Assembly (NCBI GenBank): GCA_965237635.1
Contig: CBDEFX010000002.1
Span: 1,922,001 to 1,986,000, forward strand
Source: CBDEFX01 sp965237635
GTDB taxonomy: Bacteria > Chloroflexota > Dehalococcoidia > Lucifugimonadales > CAUZJF01
DNA length: 64,000 nucleotides
Direction of reading: 5' to 3'
Positions within the stretch are counted from its first letter, which is position 1; each line of letters begins with the position of its first letter. The notes beneath the pieces are model-generated. The model had not been told where the DNA came from, did not search any database, and was given only the letters and a program-made list of their open reading frames with translations. Of this stretch, positions 18,360 to 27,711 are shown piece by piece. The position numbers and the translations under genes are program-made.

Positions 18360-18782
18360 ATGAGCAACGCAGAGTTGAGAGACCAGGCCCGCCGGTCAGC
18401 GCCCTACATTAAGGTCGCGGGCTTGCTGTGGGTGGTGGCGACAATGGTCATAATGACAGCTGCCGTGATATGGGTAGCGCTGGCAATCACGACCGGCGAC
18501 TACTACACGAACAGCAAGGCCGTCAGGGACGCGGCCGCAGGGGCCTCGGGAGTTCTGTCCCAACAGGGTAGCATTGAAGCGGTCAAGGACTGGTTGTTGC
18601 CCTTCACTTTCCTGGGGCTGGCTACCTACCTGTTGGGCTTCGGGTTCGCCTTCGGCAATATCCTGAGGAATGTCCGACTTCGCGGCAACACGATGGCGGC
18701 GGTCTTGCCAGCGATCAAAGAAGGCAAGTCCTACTGCGAGAAGTGTGCCGACATAATGCAGCCGCACGATCACGAGGAATAA
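18360..18782 (+). CDS. two-TM membrane protein with C-terminal CxxC/HxH tail
   Basis: I do not recognise this 140-residue family. Two transmembrane helices are clear (about residues 17-42 and 80-102), with a loop carrying DYYTNSKAVRDAA and a W-LLPFTFLG motif. The C-terminus has SYCEKCAD followed by HDHEE, a possible thiol pair or metal site. GAGGAGG precedes the ATG by 8 bases. The next gene is a longer relative with two such units. The neighbours on both sides are thiol-redox proteins, which suggests a redox or metal role by context only. Stop codon TAA. Confidence 0.75.
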   Translation: MSNAELRDQARRSAPYIKVAGLLWVVATMVIMTAAVIWVALAITTGDYYTNSKAVRDAAAGASGVLSQQGSIEAVKDWLLPFTFLGLATYLLGFGFAFGNILRNVRLRGNTMAAVLPAIKEGKSYCEKCADIMQPHDHEE

Positions 18783-18998
18783 GAAAAGGAGAAACCAAAT
18801 ATGGCAACGATGGCAACAGCAGGCAACGACATCGCGTACCACAGCGAGGAGCTACCAGTCGAGGCGACCGGGATGCAAGCCATGGCCGGCAAGATGTGGA
18901 TACCCTTCATCGCCATGGGGTTCATGATCGTGGCCGTCTCACTGATCGTTGGGCTCGTCAACTCGGCTACGGCCGCGGATTACTACACGGCCTCTAAG

Positions 18999-20717
18999 CC
19001 CGAATCCACCGAAGGAGGGCGTCGGGTTAGCGTCCTGAGGCGGCAAGAAGGTGCTCCTGTGCTTCTGGGATAATGGTTTTGTAGCAAAAAACCGACCCCG
19101 GAAAAGGAGCACCCAGTAGATGCTGCCACGCAACCACCCCGACCGGATCCAAATCACCTTCGACGACCGCCGCTTGGTGGCCAATGCCGGGCTGCTCCTT
19201 CCGGCCACCCTGGCGCGGCACCTCGGCCTGCCCGAACTCGTCCGGCAGCGCCTCGACCTGGGCGATGCCCCGGGGCGGGCGAACACGAGCGACAAGATGA
19301 TGACGCTGGTGGCGTCTGCGCTGGCTGGGGGCGACTGCATTGACGACGCCGATGTGTTGCGCACCGGGGGGACGGCCTGCACCCTGGGCGGCACGGTCAA
19401 GGCGCCATCCACCCTGGGCACCTTCCTGCGCAGCTTCCGGTGGGGCCACGTCCGTCAACTCGACCGGGTGAGCCGCGAGTTGCTGGCCCGGGCTTGGCAG
19501 GCCGGGGCGGGACCCGGCGACGGGCCCCTGACCATTGACCTGGACTCCACCATCTGCGAGACCTACGGACTGGCCAAGGAGGGCGCCCGCCACCACGGCT
19601 ATACCGGCAAGCGGGGCTACCACCCGCTGCTGGCCATCGCCGCCGGCACCGGAGACGTGCTGATGTCCCGGCTGCGCGAGGGCCGGGCCAACACCGCCCG
19701 CGGCGCCGCCCACTTCCTGCGGGAGACGGTGGGACGGGTGCGCTACGCCGGGGCCAACGGACGACTCACGCTACGGGCCGACAGCGGGTTCTACACTCAT
19801 GGCGTGGTATCCGTCTGCCGCAAGATGGATGTCCGCTTCTCCATCACCATCCGCCAGCACAAAAGCCTGCACAATCTCATCGAGGCGATACCCGAAGATG
19901 CCTGGACGCCGATTCCTTACTGGATGGACGGTGCCGCCGATGTGGCCGAGACCACCTGCACCCCCTTCCAGGCCGAGGCGGACGCCGCGCCGGTACGGCT
20001 CATCGTCCGGCGGGTGAAGCCGACGCCCGGTTCCCAACTGGCCCTCTTCGCCAAATACAGCTATCATGGCTTCATCACCGACCGAGACGGGGAGTTGCTC
20101 GAACTGGAGGCTGACCATCGCCGCCACGCCGAGATCGAGAATACCATACGCGACCTCAAGTACGGCGTCGGGCTGAACCATCTCCCCTCGGGCCGCTTCG
20201 CCGCCAACGGCGCCTGGCTGGCCGTCCAGACGATGGCCCACAACCTGGCCCGCTGGACGGCGCGGATCGGTCTGGGAGAGCGGATAGCCACCACCAAAAC
20301 CCTCCGGCGGCGGTTCTTCTCCCTGGCCGGACGGCTCACCCGCTCGGCACGCCGGTTGACCCTGCATCTTCCGGATCGCTGGCCTTGGGCTGAGAAGTTC
20401 AGCCGCGCCTTGGCCCGGCTGCGAGCCATTCCACTCCCGGCCTGACGGCACCGTCGGCGACCGACCCACCCACCGGACAACCGAAGATCCCCGCAGACTC
20501 GTGCCAGCCCGGTCCGAGAGAGTTCCCTGCTGCGTATTCTCTCGCCATCCCGCGCATCGCAGCTCCCGCAGACGGCCATAGGGGCCCCTGTGCGGCGATG
20601 AAGACCGTCCGCCGACCTCCCTACCCCAAATGGAACCCAGGCTATTTCCCCTGTAGCTCCCTCACCCCCCTTCCGCTTTCCTCACGCCGTCCATCGGTGT
20701 CCTTCGGTGGATTCGGG
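18999..20717 (+). mobile_element. IS1380-family insertion sequence, copy 2
   Basis: It is 1719 bp with the same 18-bp inverted termini as copy 1, and is flanked by CTAAG at 18994-18998 and 20718-20722. It is nearly identical to copy 3, with only a few base differences seen near the left end, which points to recent transposition. It disrupts the membrane-protein gene at 18801. Confidence 0.95.
19120..20445 (+). CDS. IS1380-family transposase (copy 2)
   Basis: This 441-residue DDE transposase is identical in protein sequence to copy 3. The acidic residues in DLDSTICE, RADSGFY and HAEIENTIRDLK are intact, so it should be active. It is encoded in the same direction as the disrupted gene, and no promoter within the element was resolved. 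Confidence 0.95.
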   Translation: MLPRNHPDRIQITFDDRRLVANAGLLLPATLARHLGLPELVRQRLDLGDAPGRANTSDKMMTLVASALAGGDCIDDADVLRTGGTACTLGGTVKAPSTLGTFLRSFRWGHVRQLDRVSRELLARAWQAGAGPGDGPLTIDLDSTICETYGLAKEGARHHGYTGKRGYHPLLAIAAGTGDVLMSRLREGRANTARGAAHFLRETVGRVRYAGANGRLTLRADSGFYTHGVVSVCRKMDVRFSITIRQHKSLHNLIEAIPEDAWTPIPYWMDGAADVAETTCTPFQAEADAAPVRLIVRRVKPTPGSQLALFAKYSYHGFITDRDGELLELEADHRRHAEIENTIRDLKYGVGLNHLPSGRFAANGAWLAVQTMAHNLARWTARIGLGERIATTKTLRRRFFSLAGRLTRSARRLTLHLPDRWPWAEKFSRALARLRAIPLPA

Positions 20718-21495
20718 CTAAGACAGCGCGAGAAGCCGCAGTGACAGGCTCCGACCTTGCGACCCAAAAAGCATTCATAGAGTCCACAAAGGCATGGCTG
20801 CCAGCGTTCAAGTTCCTTGGCATCGGCATGCTGCTTGGAGGCGTGACCTTCTTGCTGGCGACCATCCTCGGCGCGCTCAGAGTTGGAGGTGGACGGGTGC
20901 AGGCGGCACTCGGTGTAGAGGTCAAGCTCCCGAAGCCGCCCATGACTGCGAGACTGTTCCCCATGGTCATGATGATGGGGACGATGGTCCTGAGTGCGGC
21001 GCTAATAGTCGGTATCGTGTTGGCGACCAGAACCTACGACTACTGGAACCACTCGATAGCCGATCAGCTCAACCCTTCGACCGGCGCACTCTTGGCTGAT
21101 CTGGGAGCAATCAACGCGGTAAAACTATGGTTTGAGCCGCTCAAATTCGTAGGCATGGCCCTGCTGCTAACGGGCATCGGCCTGGCACTGGCAACCATCG
21201 TTCGAGCTTTACGATGGCAGGCGAACCGCCTGTGGGAGATCCTGTCCTAGCACAAAGCATCCCAACGGACTCGCCGTGCTTGACGGGGCTGGCCGGTGCT
21301 CAAGTAGCAGATGGCCAGCCCCGGTCGGCTAGAGCCTTAGATGGTACAGCAAGGGTCAGCCCGCACCCATCGGCCAAGTTCTCGCATCTAACCATACAAT
21401 TGGCCGACTGGGCCAAGAGACACACGACAATTCGGAGCGAACTAGAACCAAACAGCTCCTGGATGGCAGAGAGCATTGAAGAGGAGATTGATGAG

Positions 21496-22113
21496 ATGAG
21501 ACCGCGAAAAACCTTCAGATTCAGGGGACTCGCAGCACTTCTGTTCGTCGGAGTTTTCGCCGTTGCGGCCTGCGGTAGCCCGACGCCGGCTGAAACTGCT
21601 ACCGAGGTGCAGCCAGAGAGATCGGCGGCCGGCGCTGCCTCTGCCGCCAACCTCGCGGTGGACTTCGAGATCGACGTCTACACCGCTCAGGATCTTCTGG
21701 GCGGGCAGGATGTCCATTTCTCGGATATCTTCAGTAGCGGAAAGCCCGTGGTCCTAAACTATTGGGCCGGTCTTTGTCCACCCTGCCGTGCTGAAATACC
21801 GGACATCCAGGAAGCCCACGACGCGTATCACGACAAGGTCACCATATTCGGTCTGGACATAGGGCCTTTTATAGGCTTGGGCTCGATTGAAGATGGGAAG
21901 ACGCTGATGAAGCAGTTGGGCGTTACGTACCCGACGGGCACGACGCTCGACCCGGAGATCATCAGGGAACACCCGCCCTTGGGAATGCCGACGACACTAT
22001 TCATTACACCCGACGGCGATGTCTACAAGCGATGGACCGGCCTTCTCACGAAGGACAAGTTGGGAGAGCTGACCGCCGAGCTACTTGAGGCGTCCGACAG
22101 CCAGCCGAGCTAG
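21496..22113 (+). CDS. TlpA/ResA-like thioredoxin-fold lipoprotein
   Basis: This 205-residue protein begins with a lipoprotein signal (LLFVGVFAVAAC; acylated cysteine C26). A TlpA-like domain follows, with the active-site pair LCPPC (C94, C97), and a cis-proline region GMPTTLFITPDGDVY. Membrane-anchored TlpA/ResA proteins reduce or oxidise thiols outside the cytoplasm. The ATG at 21496 follows GAGGAG; a longer frame upstream overlaps the preceding gene and lacks a signal peptide. A DUF3179 gene follows 68 bases downstream. Stop codon TAG. Confidence 0.85.
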   Translation: MRPRKTFRFRGLAALLFVGVFAVAACGSPTPAETATEVQPERSAAGAASAANLAVDFEIDVYTAQDLLGGQDVHFSDIFSSGKPVVLNYWAGLCPPCRAEIPDIQEAHDAYHDKVTIFGLDIGPFIGLGSIEDGKTLMKQLGVTYPTGTTLDPEIIREHPPLGMPTTLFITPDGDVYKRWTGLLTKDKLGELTAELLEASDSQPS

Positions 22114-22181
22114 AAGTCGAACGAGGGGTGTGTGAGCCAACGTCACCGTGGCGTCAGAGAGGTCGGGAGGAGGTTGACCAT

Positions 22182-23546
22182 ATGAAGATCAAGGCGCTGG
22201 TCCTCTTGGTGCTGGTGGCAGTACTTGGGACCGGTATGGCATTCGCCATCAACCTATCAGGCGACTCCGGCGAGGCTAAGACGGTTGCACCGCAACCCAA
22301 GGCCGCTCGAGCGGAAGCCGGCGCACCAGAGCTTCAGCCGGCCCAGGCAAAGGCTGCCCCGGGAGAATCTGAACCGCCGCAGTCGGCGGCCACTTCACCC
22401 CTTCCGAACCCGTCGACCGAACCGCAGGAATTGACGGCTCAGGGAGATATCGAGCCAGACCCAAACTTCGAGGAGGCGCTCCTGAACGCGAGGATAAGCA
22501 CCCGGGGCTGGAAGACAGACTTCAGCCGGCACACCGTACCCTATGAAGAGATCATCTCCGGCGGGCCCCCGCGCGACGGGATTCCACCGCTGGACAACCC
22601 GAGATTCATATCCCCAGAGGATGCCGACGGCTAGCTTGGAGACCAGGAGCCTGTGATCTTTTTCGAACTGAACGGAGATGCGAAGGCGTACCCCCTACAA
22701 ATCCTCACCTGGCACGAGATCGTCAATGACGTCGTGGACGGGGTCCCGGTATCGGTCACCTTCTGTCCGTTGTGCAACGCGGCCATCGTATTCGACAGAA
22801 GACTCGAGGGAACAGTCTACGACTTCGGTACCTCAGGTAAGCTGCGCCACAGCGACCTGATCATGTGGGACCGTCAGACCGAGTCCTGGTGGCAGCAGTT
22901 CACCGGCGAAGGGATTGTTGGAGAGCTGGCGGGTAAAAAGCTGACGATGCTGTCGTCATCCATCGTCTCCTTCTCGGACTTCAGGGCTGCCAACCCGAAG
23001 GGAACGGTGCTTTCCCGCGACACAGGGTTCTCTCGCTCTTACGGCCGGAACCCCTATGCGGGCTACGATCGCGCCGACAACCCACCGTTCCTGTTCCGCG
23101 GACCCCTGGATGGCCGGCTGCTGCCAAAAGAACGGGTTGTGGCCGTGACCGTTGGGGATGTGGACGCGGCGTTCCCGTTCTCTCTGCTGGAGAACGAAGG
23201 GGCGGTCAACTACACCGTCAACGATCAAGACCTCGTGGTCTTCTTCAAATCCGGGACGGTCTCGGCTCTGGACAAGGGGTCCATTGGAGACTCCCGCGAT
23301 GTCGGCGCGACCGGCGTGTTCGAACCTCGGGCGGACGGCCAACCCCTTACATTCCGCGCTGACGGCGAGAGCATCGTCGAGAGCATCGTGGACAACGAGA
23401 CCGGGAGTGGTTGGAATATTCTGGGCGAGGCGGTCGAAGGTCCACTGACTGGGAAAAAGCTGACCCCGATCGTCCATGCGAACCACTTCTGGTTCGCGTG
23501 GGGAGCGTTCAAGCCCGAAACCTTGGTCTACCAGGGCATAGGGTAG
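22182..23546 (+). pseudogene. DUF3179 exported protein interrupted by in-frame TAG
   Basis: The full frame is 454 residues from the ATG at 22182 (GGAGG upstream). It has a signal or anchor helix (residues 4-25), a Pro/Ala-rich linker to about residue 105, then the DUF3179 domain, with HEIVNDVV, the family signature TFCPLCN (cysteines near 195 and 198), and HANHFWFAW. A TAG at 22632-22634 is codon 151, within EDADG-x-LGDQEPV, where relatives usually have tryptophan. The frame continues without a break after it. As it stands only the N-terminal third would be made, unless the TAG is read through. The function of DUF3179 is unknown; the CPLC pair suits the surrounding redox genes. Stop codon TAG. 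Confidence 0.9.
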
Positions 23547-23597
23547 CGTCGGATGATGCTCGTCCTGCCGTCCCTGTGCGAGCGAAACTAGCTACCC

Positions 23598-24545
23598 TTA
23601 CGCGACGCTAAGCTCCTCGAGTACCTGATGTAGGTCTGCAGGTAATGGACCCTTCTCGGCAGCAGCCACGCACCCCTCGATCTCTGCCGGCACGCCGGCT
23701 CCGACAAGTATGGTGCTGAAACCGCTATCAGCAAGCAGATAGCGGATCGACAGCTCCACCATCGAAAGGCCGCACTCTCGCTGGACCGCGTAAAGCCGTT
23801 CCGCGCTGTCTCGCATCTCCGATGTCATCCACTCCGGTCGAGATGTAAGCCATTCGCGGTGGACCTCCACATCCCGGCCACCCCAAAATATTCCACCCAG
23901 TATCACCGCCACGCCCCTGGCCTGAGCAATCGGAAACACCTCGCGGCGAGCGCCACGCCGCAGGATGTCGTAGGAGAAGGCCGGAAGACACGTGTCTAGG
24001 TCTACGCTAGCGAGAATACGTGCGACGCCGTCGAAAGAGTCTTGGCTTATGCCGATAAACCTGCAAAGGCCTTCCGTCTTGGCGTCCTGTAGCACCTTAA
24101 TCGCCGGAGCTCCCGCGAAGTCGTAGTCAGGGTCGAGCGGGGCGCGTCCATCCACAGGCGGTCTGTCAATCCACCATGGATGCTGGTCGACGTGGTGGAT
24201 CTGGAGCGTGTCGACGCTGTCGCGCAGCAACAACCTGAGGCTGTCGTCAATCTGCGCGCGCAGGGCATTGTAGGAGCGGAATCTGGCGGGACTTCCCAGG
24301 TACCCAATTTTGGTCGCCAGCACGTAATTCTCCGAGCGCCCCGCCAGCGCATCACCCAGTATCGCCTGGCTCATCCCAGGGCCGTATCCGGGAGAAGTGT
24401 CGAAATACGTCACACCAAGCTCCAGGGCGCGGCGAACAGTGGCCACACCATCTGTGAACGACTCCCTGTAAAGGCGGGCCCCGCCGAGTCCAATGACAGT
24501 CACCTTTTCTCCTGTTTTTCCGTAGGGACGTGTCTCTAGTGCCAT
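23598..24545 (-). CDS. aldo/keto reductase
   Basis: This 315-residue NADPH-dependent TIM-barrel reductase has the start MALETRPYGKTG and GLGGARLY. The catalytic Asp and Tyr are in YFDTSPGYG, Lys in LATKIGYLG, and His in LQIHHVDQH. The C-terminal part has SMVELSIRYLLAD and the cofactor segment TILVGAGVPAEIEG. The substrate is unknown, though members of this branch include fucose and galactose dehydrogenases. GGAGGG is 7 bases before the ATG. IS1380 copy 3 lies just 20 bases upstream of the start, so the native promoter is separated from the gene. Stop codon TAA. Confidence 0.92.
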   Translation of the reverse strand: MALETRPYGKTGEKVTVIGLGGARLYRESFTDGVATVRRALELGVTYFDTSPGYGPGMSQAILGDALAGRSENYVLATKIGYLGSPARFRSYNALRAQIDDSLRLLLRDSVDTLQIHHVDQHPWWIDRPPVDGRAPLDPDYDFAGAPAIKVLQDAKTEGLCRFIGISQDSFDGVARILASVDLDTCLPAFSYDILRRGARREVFPIAQARGVAVILGGIFWGGRDVEVHREWLTSRPEWMTSEMRDSAERLYAVQRECGLSMVELSIRYLLADSGFSTILVGAGVPAEIEGCVAAAEKGPLPADLHQVLEELSVA

Positions 24546-24565
24546 CTACCGGCCCTCCGTCTTAA

Positions 24566-26284
24566 CCCGAATCCACCGAAGGAGGGCGTCGGGTTAGCGT
24601 CCTGAGGCGGCAAGAAGGCGCTCCTGTGCTTCTGGGATAATGGTTTTGTAGCAAAAAAACGACCCCGGAAAAGGAGCACCCAGTAGATGCTGCCACGCAA
24701 CCACCCCGACCGGATCCAAATCACCTTCGACGACCGCCGCTTGGTGGCCAATGCCGGGCTGCTCCTTCCGGCCACCCTGGCGCGGCACCTCGGCCTGCCC
24801 GAACTCGTCCGGCAGCGCCTCGACCTGGGCGATGCCCCGGGGCGGGCGAACACGAGCGACAAGATGATGACGCTGGTGGCGTCTGCGCTGGCTGGGGGCG
24901 ACTGCATTGACGACGCCGATGTGTTGCGCACCGGGGGGACGGCCTGCACCCTGGGCGGCACGGTCAAGGCGCCATCCACCCTGGGCACCTTCCTGCGCAG
25001 CTTCCGGTGGGGCCACGTCCGTCAACTCGACCGGGTGAGCCGCGAGTTGCTGGCCCGGGCTTGGCAGGCCGGGGCGGGACCCGGCGACGGGCCCCTGACC
25101 ATTGACCTGGACTCCACCATCTGCGAGACCTACGGACTGGCCAAGGAGGGCGCCCGCCACCACGGCTATACCGGCAAGCGGGGCTACCACCCGCTGCTGG
25201 CCATCGCCGCCGGCACCGGAGACGTGCTGATGTCCCGGCTGCGCGAGGGCCGGGCCAACACCGCCCGCGGCGCCGCCCACTTCCTGCGGGAGACGGTGGG
25301 ACGGGTGCGCTACGCCGGGGCCAACGGACGACTCACGCTACGGGCCGACAGCGGGTTCTACACTCATGGCGTGGTATCCGTCTGCCGCAAGATGGATGTC
25401 CGCTTCTCCATCACCATCCGCCAGCACAAAAGCCTGCACAATCTCATCGAGGCGATACCCGAAGATGCCTGGACGCCGATTCCTTACTGGATGGACGGTG
25501 CCGCCGATGTGGCCGAGACCACCTGCACCCCCTTCCAGGCCGAGGCGGACGCCGCGCCGGTACGGCTCATCGTCCGGCGGGTGAAGCCGACGCCCGGTTC
25601 CCAACTGGCCCTCTTCGCCAAATACAGCTATCATGGCTTCATCACCGACCGAGACGGGGAGTTGCTCGAACTGGAGGCTGACCATCGCCGCCACGCCGAG
25701 ATCGAGAATACCATACGCGACCTCAAGTACGGCGTCGGGCTGAACCATCTCCCCTCGGGCCGCTTCGCCGCCAACGGCGCCTGGCTGGCCGTCCAGACGA
25801 TGGCCCACAACCTGGCCCGCTGGACGGCGCGGATCGGTCTGGGAGAGCGGATAGCCACCACCAAAACCCTCCGGCGGCGGTTCTTCTCCCTGGCCGGACG
25901 GCTCACCCGCTCGGCACGCCGGTTGACCCTGCATCTTCCGGATCGCTGGCCTTGGGCTGAGAAGTTCAGCCGCGCCTTGGCCCGGCTGCGAGCCATTCCA
26001 CTCCCGGCCTGACGGCACCGTCGGCGACCGACCCACCCACCGGACAACCGAAGATCCCCGCAGACTCGTGCCAGCCCGGTCCGAGAGAGTTCCCTGCTGC
26101 GTATTCTCTCGCCATCCCGCGCATCGCAGCTCCCGCAGACGGCCATAGGGGCCCCTGTGCGGCGATGAAGACCGTCCGCCGACCTCCCTACCCCAAATGG
26201 AACCCAGGCTATTTCCCCTGTAGCTCCCTCACCCCCCTTCCGCTTTCCTCACGCCGTCCATCGGTGTCCTTCGGTGGATTCGGG
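24566..26284 (+). mobile_element. IS1380-family insertion sequence, copy 3
   Basis: It is 1719 bp with the same 18-bp inverted termini and is flanked by CTTAA at 24561-24565 and 26285-26289. The protein is identical to copy 2. It separates the aldo/keto reductase from its upstream region. The flanks CTAAG, CTAAG and CTTAA in the three copies suggest a preferred target of the form CTNAN. Confidence 0.95.
24687..26012 (+). CDS. IS1380-family transposase (copy 3)
   Basis: This 441-residue DDE transposase has the same sequence as copy 2, with intact acidic residues. It runs opposite to the adjacent aldo/keto reductase and SDR genes. Confidence 0.95.
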   Translation: MLPRNHPDRIQITFDDRRLVANAGLLLPATLARHLGLPELVRQRLDLGDAPGRANTSDKMMTLVASALAGGDCIDDADVLRTGGTACTLGGTVKAPSTLGTFLRSFRWGHVRQLDRVSRELLARAWQAGAGPGDGPLTIDLDSTICETYGLAKEGARHHGYTGKRGYHPLLAIAAGTGDVLMSRLREGRANTARGAAHFLRETVGRVRYAGANGRLTLRADSGFYTHGVVSVCRKMDVRFSITIRQHKSLHNLIEAIPEDAWTPIPYWMDGAADVAETTCTPFQAEADAAPVRLIVRRVKPTPGSQLALFAKYSYHGFITDRDGELLELEADHRRHAEIENTIRDLKYGVGLNHLPSGRFAANGAWLAVQTMAHNLARWTARIGLGERIATTKTLRRRFFSLAGRLTRSARRLTLHLPDRWPWAEKFSRALARLRAIPLPA

Positions 26285-26373
26285 CTTAATCTGGTTTCGC
26301 GGCGACGTCATGGTAATTCCAGGTCACAGGTGCCGAGCCGTTAATAACCGAACAGTCACCCCCACGAACACCC

Positions 26374-27174
26374 TCAGTAGTAGATGTTGTCGTCAGGGCC
26401 GCCACCCGCCGCGATTAGGTCGCCGTTGATCGCGATGGACTTTGGCGACGCCAGGAACGCGACCACGTAGGCTATATCTCCGGCGTCGATGATCTTCCGC
26501 ACGGAGTTCCGCTCGGCCATGGACCGCTCTACCTCGTCCTGCGATACGCCCTCGCGCTCAGCTTGGTCGGCGATGAGTCCGGCGGTCCGCTCGGTACGAG
26601 TGCTGCCAGGGTGCACCACCGTCACATTGATGCCGTAAGGCCCGAGCTCTGCGGCCAGGTTCTTAGTCAGCGCCACGACGGCCACGTTCCGCAGACTGCT
26701 TACGGCGCCGACCGCGCGGCGAGCGGCCATGCCGCTAATGTTGATGATCCGTCCCCAGCCCTGTCGTTGCATCTGGGGAGCGACCGCTTGGGCGCAACGC
26801 AGGTAACCCATGACTTTCACGTTCACGTCGGCCCATACGTCATCCTGTGTAATGTCCGCAAGTGCCTGGGACGGACCGGTACCCGCGACCCGTGCCGCGC
26901 AGTTCACCAGGATATCCAGATGGCCTAGGGCCTCCGCGGCCTCCTGGACCATCGTCTTCACGGACTCGTCGTCACCTGTGTCCGCTGTGATCGGGACGAT
27001 GCGACGCCCCGTCTCCTGCTGAAGCTCCGCTGCCGCCTCTGACAGGGGCTCTCTGGTCCTGGCCACAATCGCGACGTCCACGCCCTCTAGAGCCAGTTGC
27101 CGGGCGGTCGCCTTACCGATACCGCGGCTGCCACCGGTGACAATGGCAGTCTTACCGTCTAGTTCTAGGTCCAT
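26374..27174 (-). CDS. short-chain dehydrogenase/reductase lacking the YxxxK motif
   Basis: This 266-residue Rossmann protein has the SDR cofactor motif VTGGSRGIGK at residue 13, the acidic D in ADTGDD, NCAAR in place of NNAG, and the catalytic serine region INISGMAARR. The position normally occupied by YxxxK is SSLRN, so both catalytic Tyr and Lys are absent. The downstream substrate-binding pattern ALTKNLAAEL and HPGSTRTE is normal. It may therefore be non-catalytic or use another mechanism. AAGGAGCAACGA precedes the ATG. It ends 89 bases beyond IS1380 copy 3. Stop codon TGA. Confidence 0.85.
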   Translation of the reverse strand: MDLELDGKTAIVTGGSRGIGKATARQLALEGVDVAIVARTREPLSEAAAELQQETGRRIVPITADTGDDESVKTMVQEAAEALGHLDILVNCAARVAGTGPSQALADITQDDVWADVNVKVMGYLRCAQAVAPQMQRQGWGRIINISGMAARRAVGAVSSLRNVAVVALTKNLAAELGPYGINVTVVHPGSTRTERTAGLIADQAEREGVSQDEVERSMAERNSVRKIIDAGDIAYVVAFLASPKSIAINGDLIAAGGGPDDNIYY

Positions 27175-27256
27175 TCGTTGCTCCTTAGCAGGCCAGGCGT
27201 GAAGACGCCTCTCTCGCGCATCACCGGTCTGCGGTACGAAAACGCGAGATGTATGA

Positions 27257-27665
27257 GGCGCAAGGCGGCCTGTAAGCCGAGTTCTGTGCCCAGCCGGTCA
27301 TCGGTTTACACCCCGGCGAGCCGAGGCTTCGTCCCAGTGAAGAGCCGGACGGCGACCATCTATCTAGTCCTTCCGTTGCCGGAAGGATCGAGCGGCCAAC
27401 CCGGGGACAGGCCGGGTACCCTGTAGCCCCCTATTAGGCCTTGCTCCGGATGGGGTTTGCCTGGCTCCCGATATTACTATCGGGACGGTGAGCTCTTACC
27501 TCGCCATTTCACCCTTATCCCGATTCGGCATCGGGACGGTGTGTTTCTGTAGCACTTTCCGTCGGGTCACCCCGCCCCGCTGTTAGCGGGCATCCTTCCC
27601 GGTGGAGCTCGGACTTTCCTCCCCCCCGACGTGTCGGGGCGGCGGTCGCCCAGCCGCCTTGCGCC
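27257..27665 (-). ncRNA. rnpB: RNase P RNA
   Basis: About 409 bases are read on the minus strand. The ends pair as P1 (GGCGCAAGGCGGC with GCCGCCTTGCGCC). The 5' part contains AGGAAAGTCCGAGCTCC, and the 3' half contains the conserved core GACGGAAAGTGCTACAGAAA. GGCAAACCCCATCCGGAGCA and the terminal AGAACTCGGCTTACAG are also present. This matches bacterial RNase P RNA, the catalytic subunit that trims pre-tRNA 5' ends. It lies between the SDR and the AI-2E permease. Exact ends are estimated from P1 pairing. Confidence 0.96.
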
Positions 27666-27711
27666 GACTCAATTGTAGCCGCACGAGTCCGACCGCGCCA
27701 GCAACCCCATT

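Larger units (their letters stand above)
18801..21250 (+). pseudogene. four-TM membrane protein gene split by IS1380 copy 2
   Basis: The 5' part (18801-18998, 66 codons) and the 3' part (20723-21250) join in frame when the IS and one CTAAG target repeat are removed, giving a 241-residue protein. It contains two units resembling the 140-residue upstream protein: DYYTASKTAREAA ... W-LPAFKFLG ... LLATILGALR, then YDYWNHSIADQL ... WFEPLKFVG ... LATIVRALR. It is therefore a tandem-duplicated member of the same membrane family. In the present state only a 66-residue N-terminal piece with one helix could be made, fused to a few codons of the IS. Start at ATG 18801, 18 bases after the previous gene. 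Final stop codon TAG. Confidence 0.9.
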
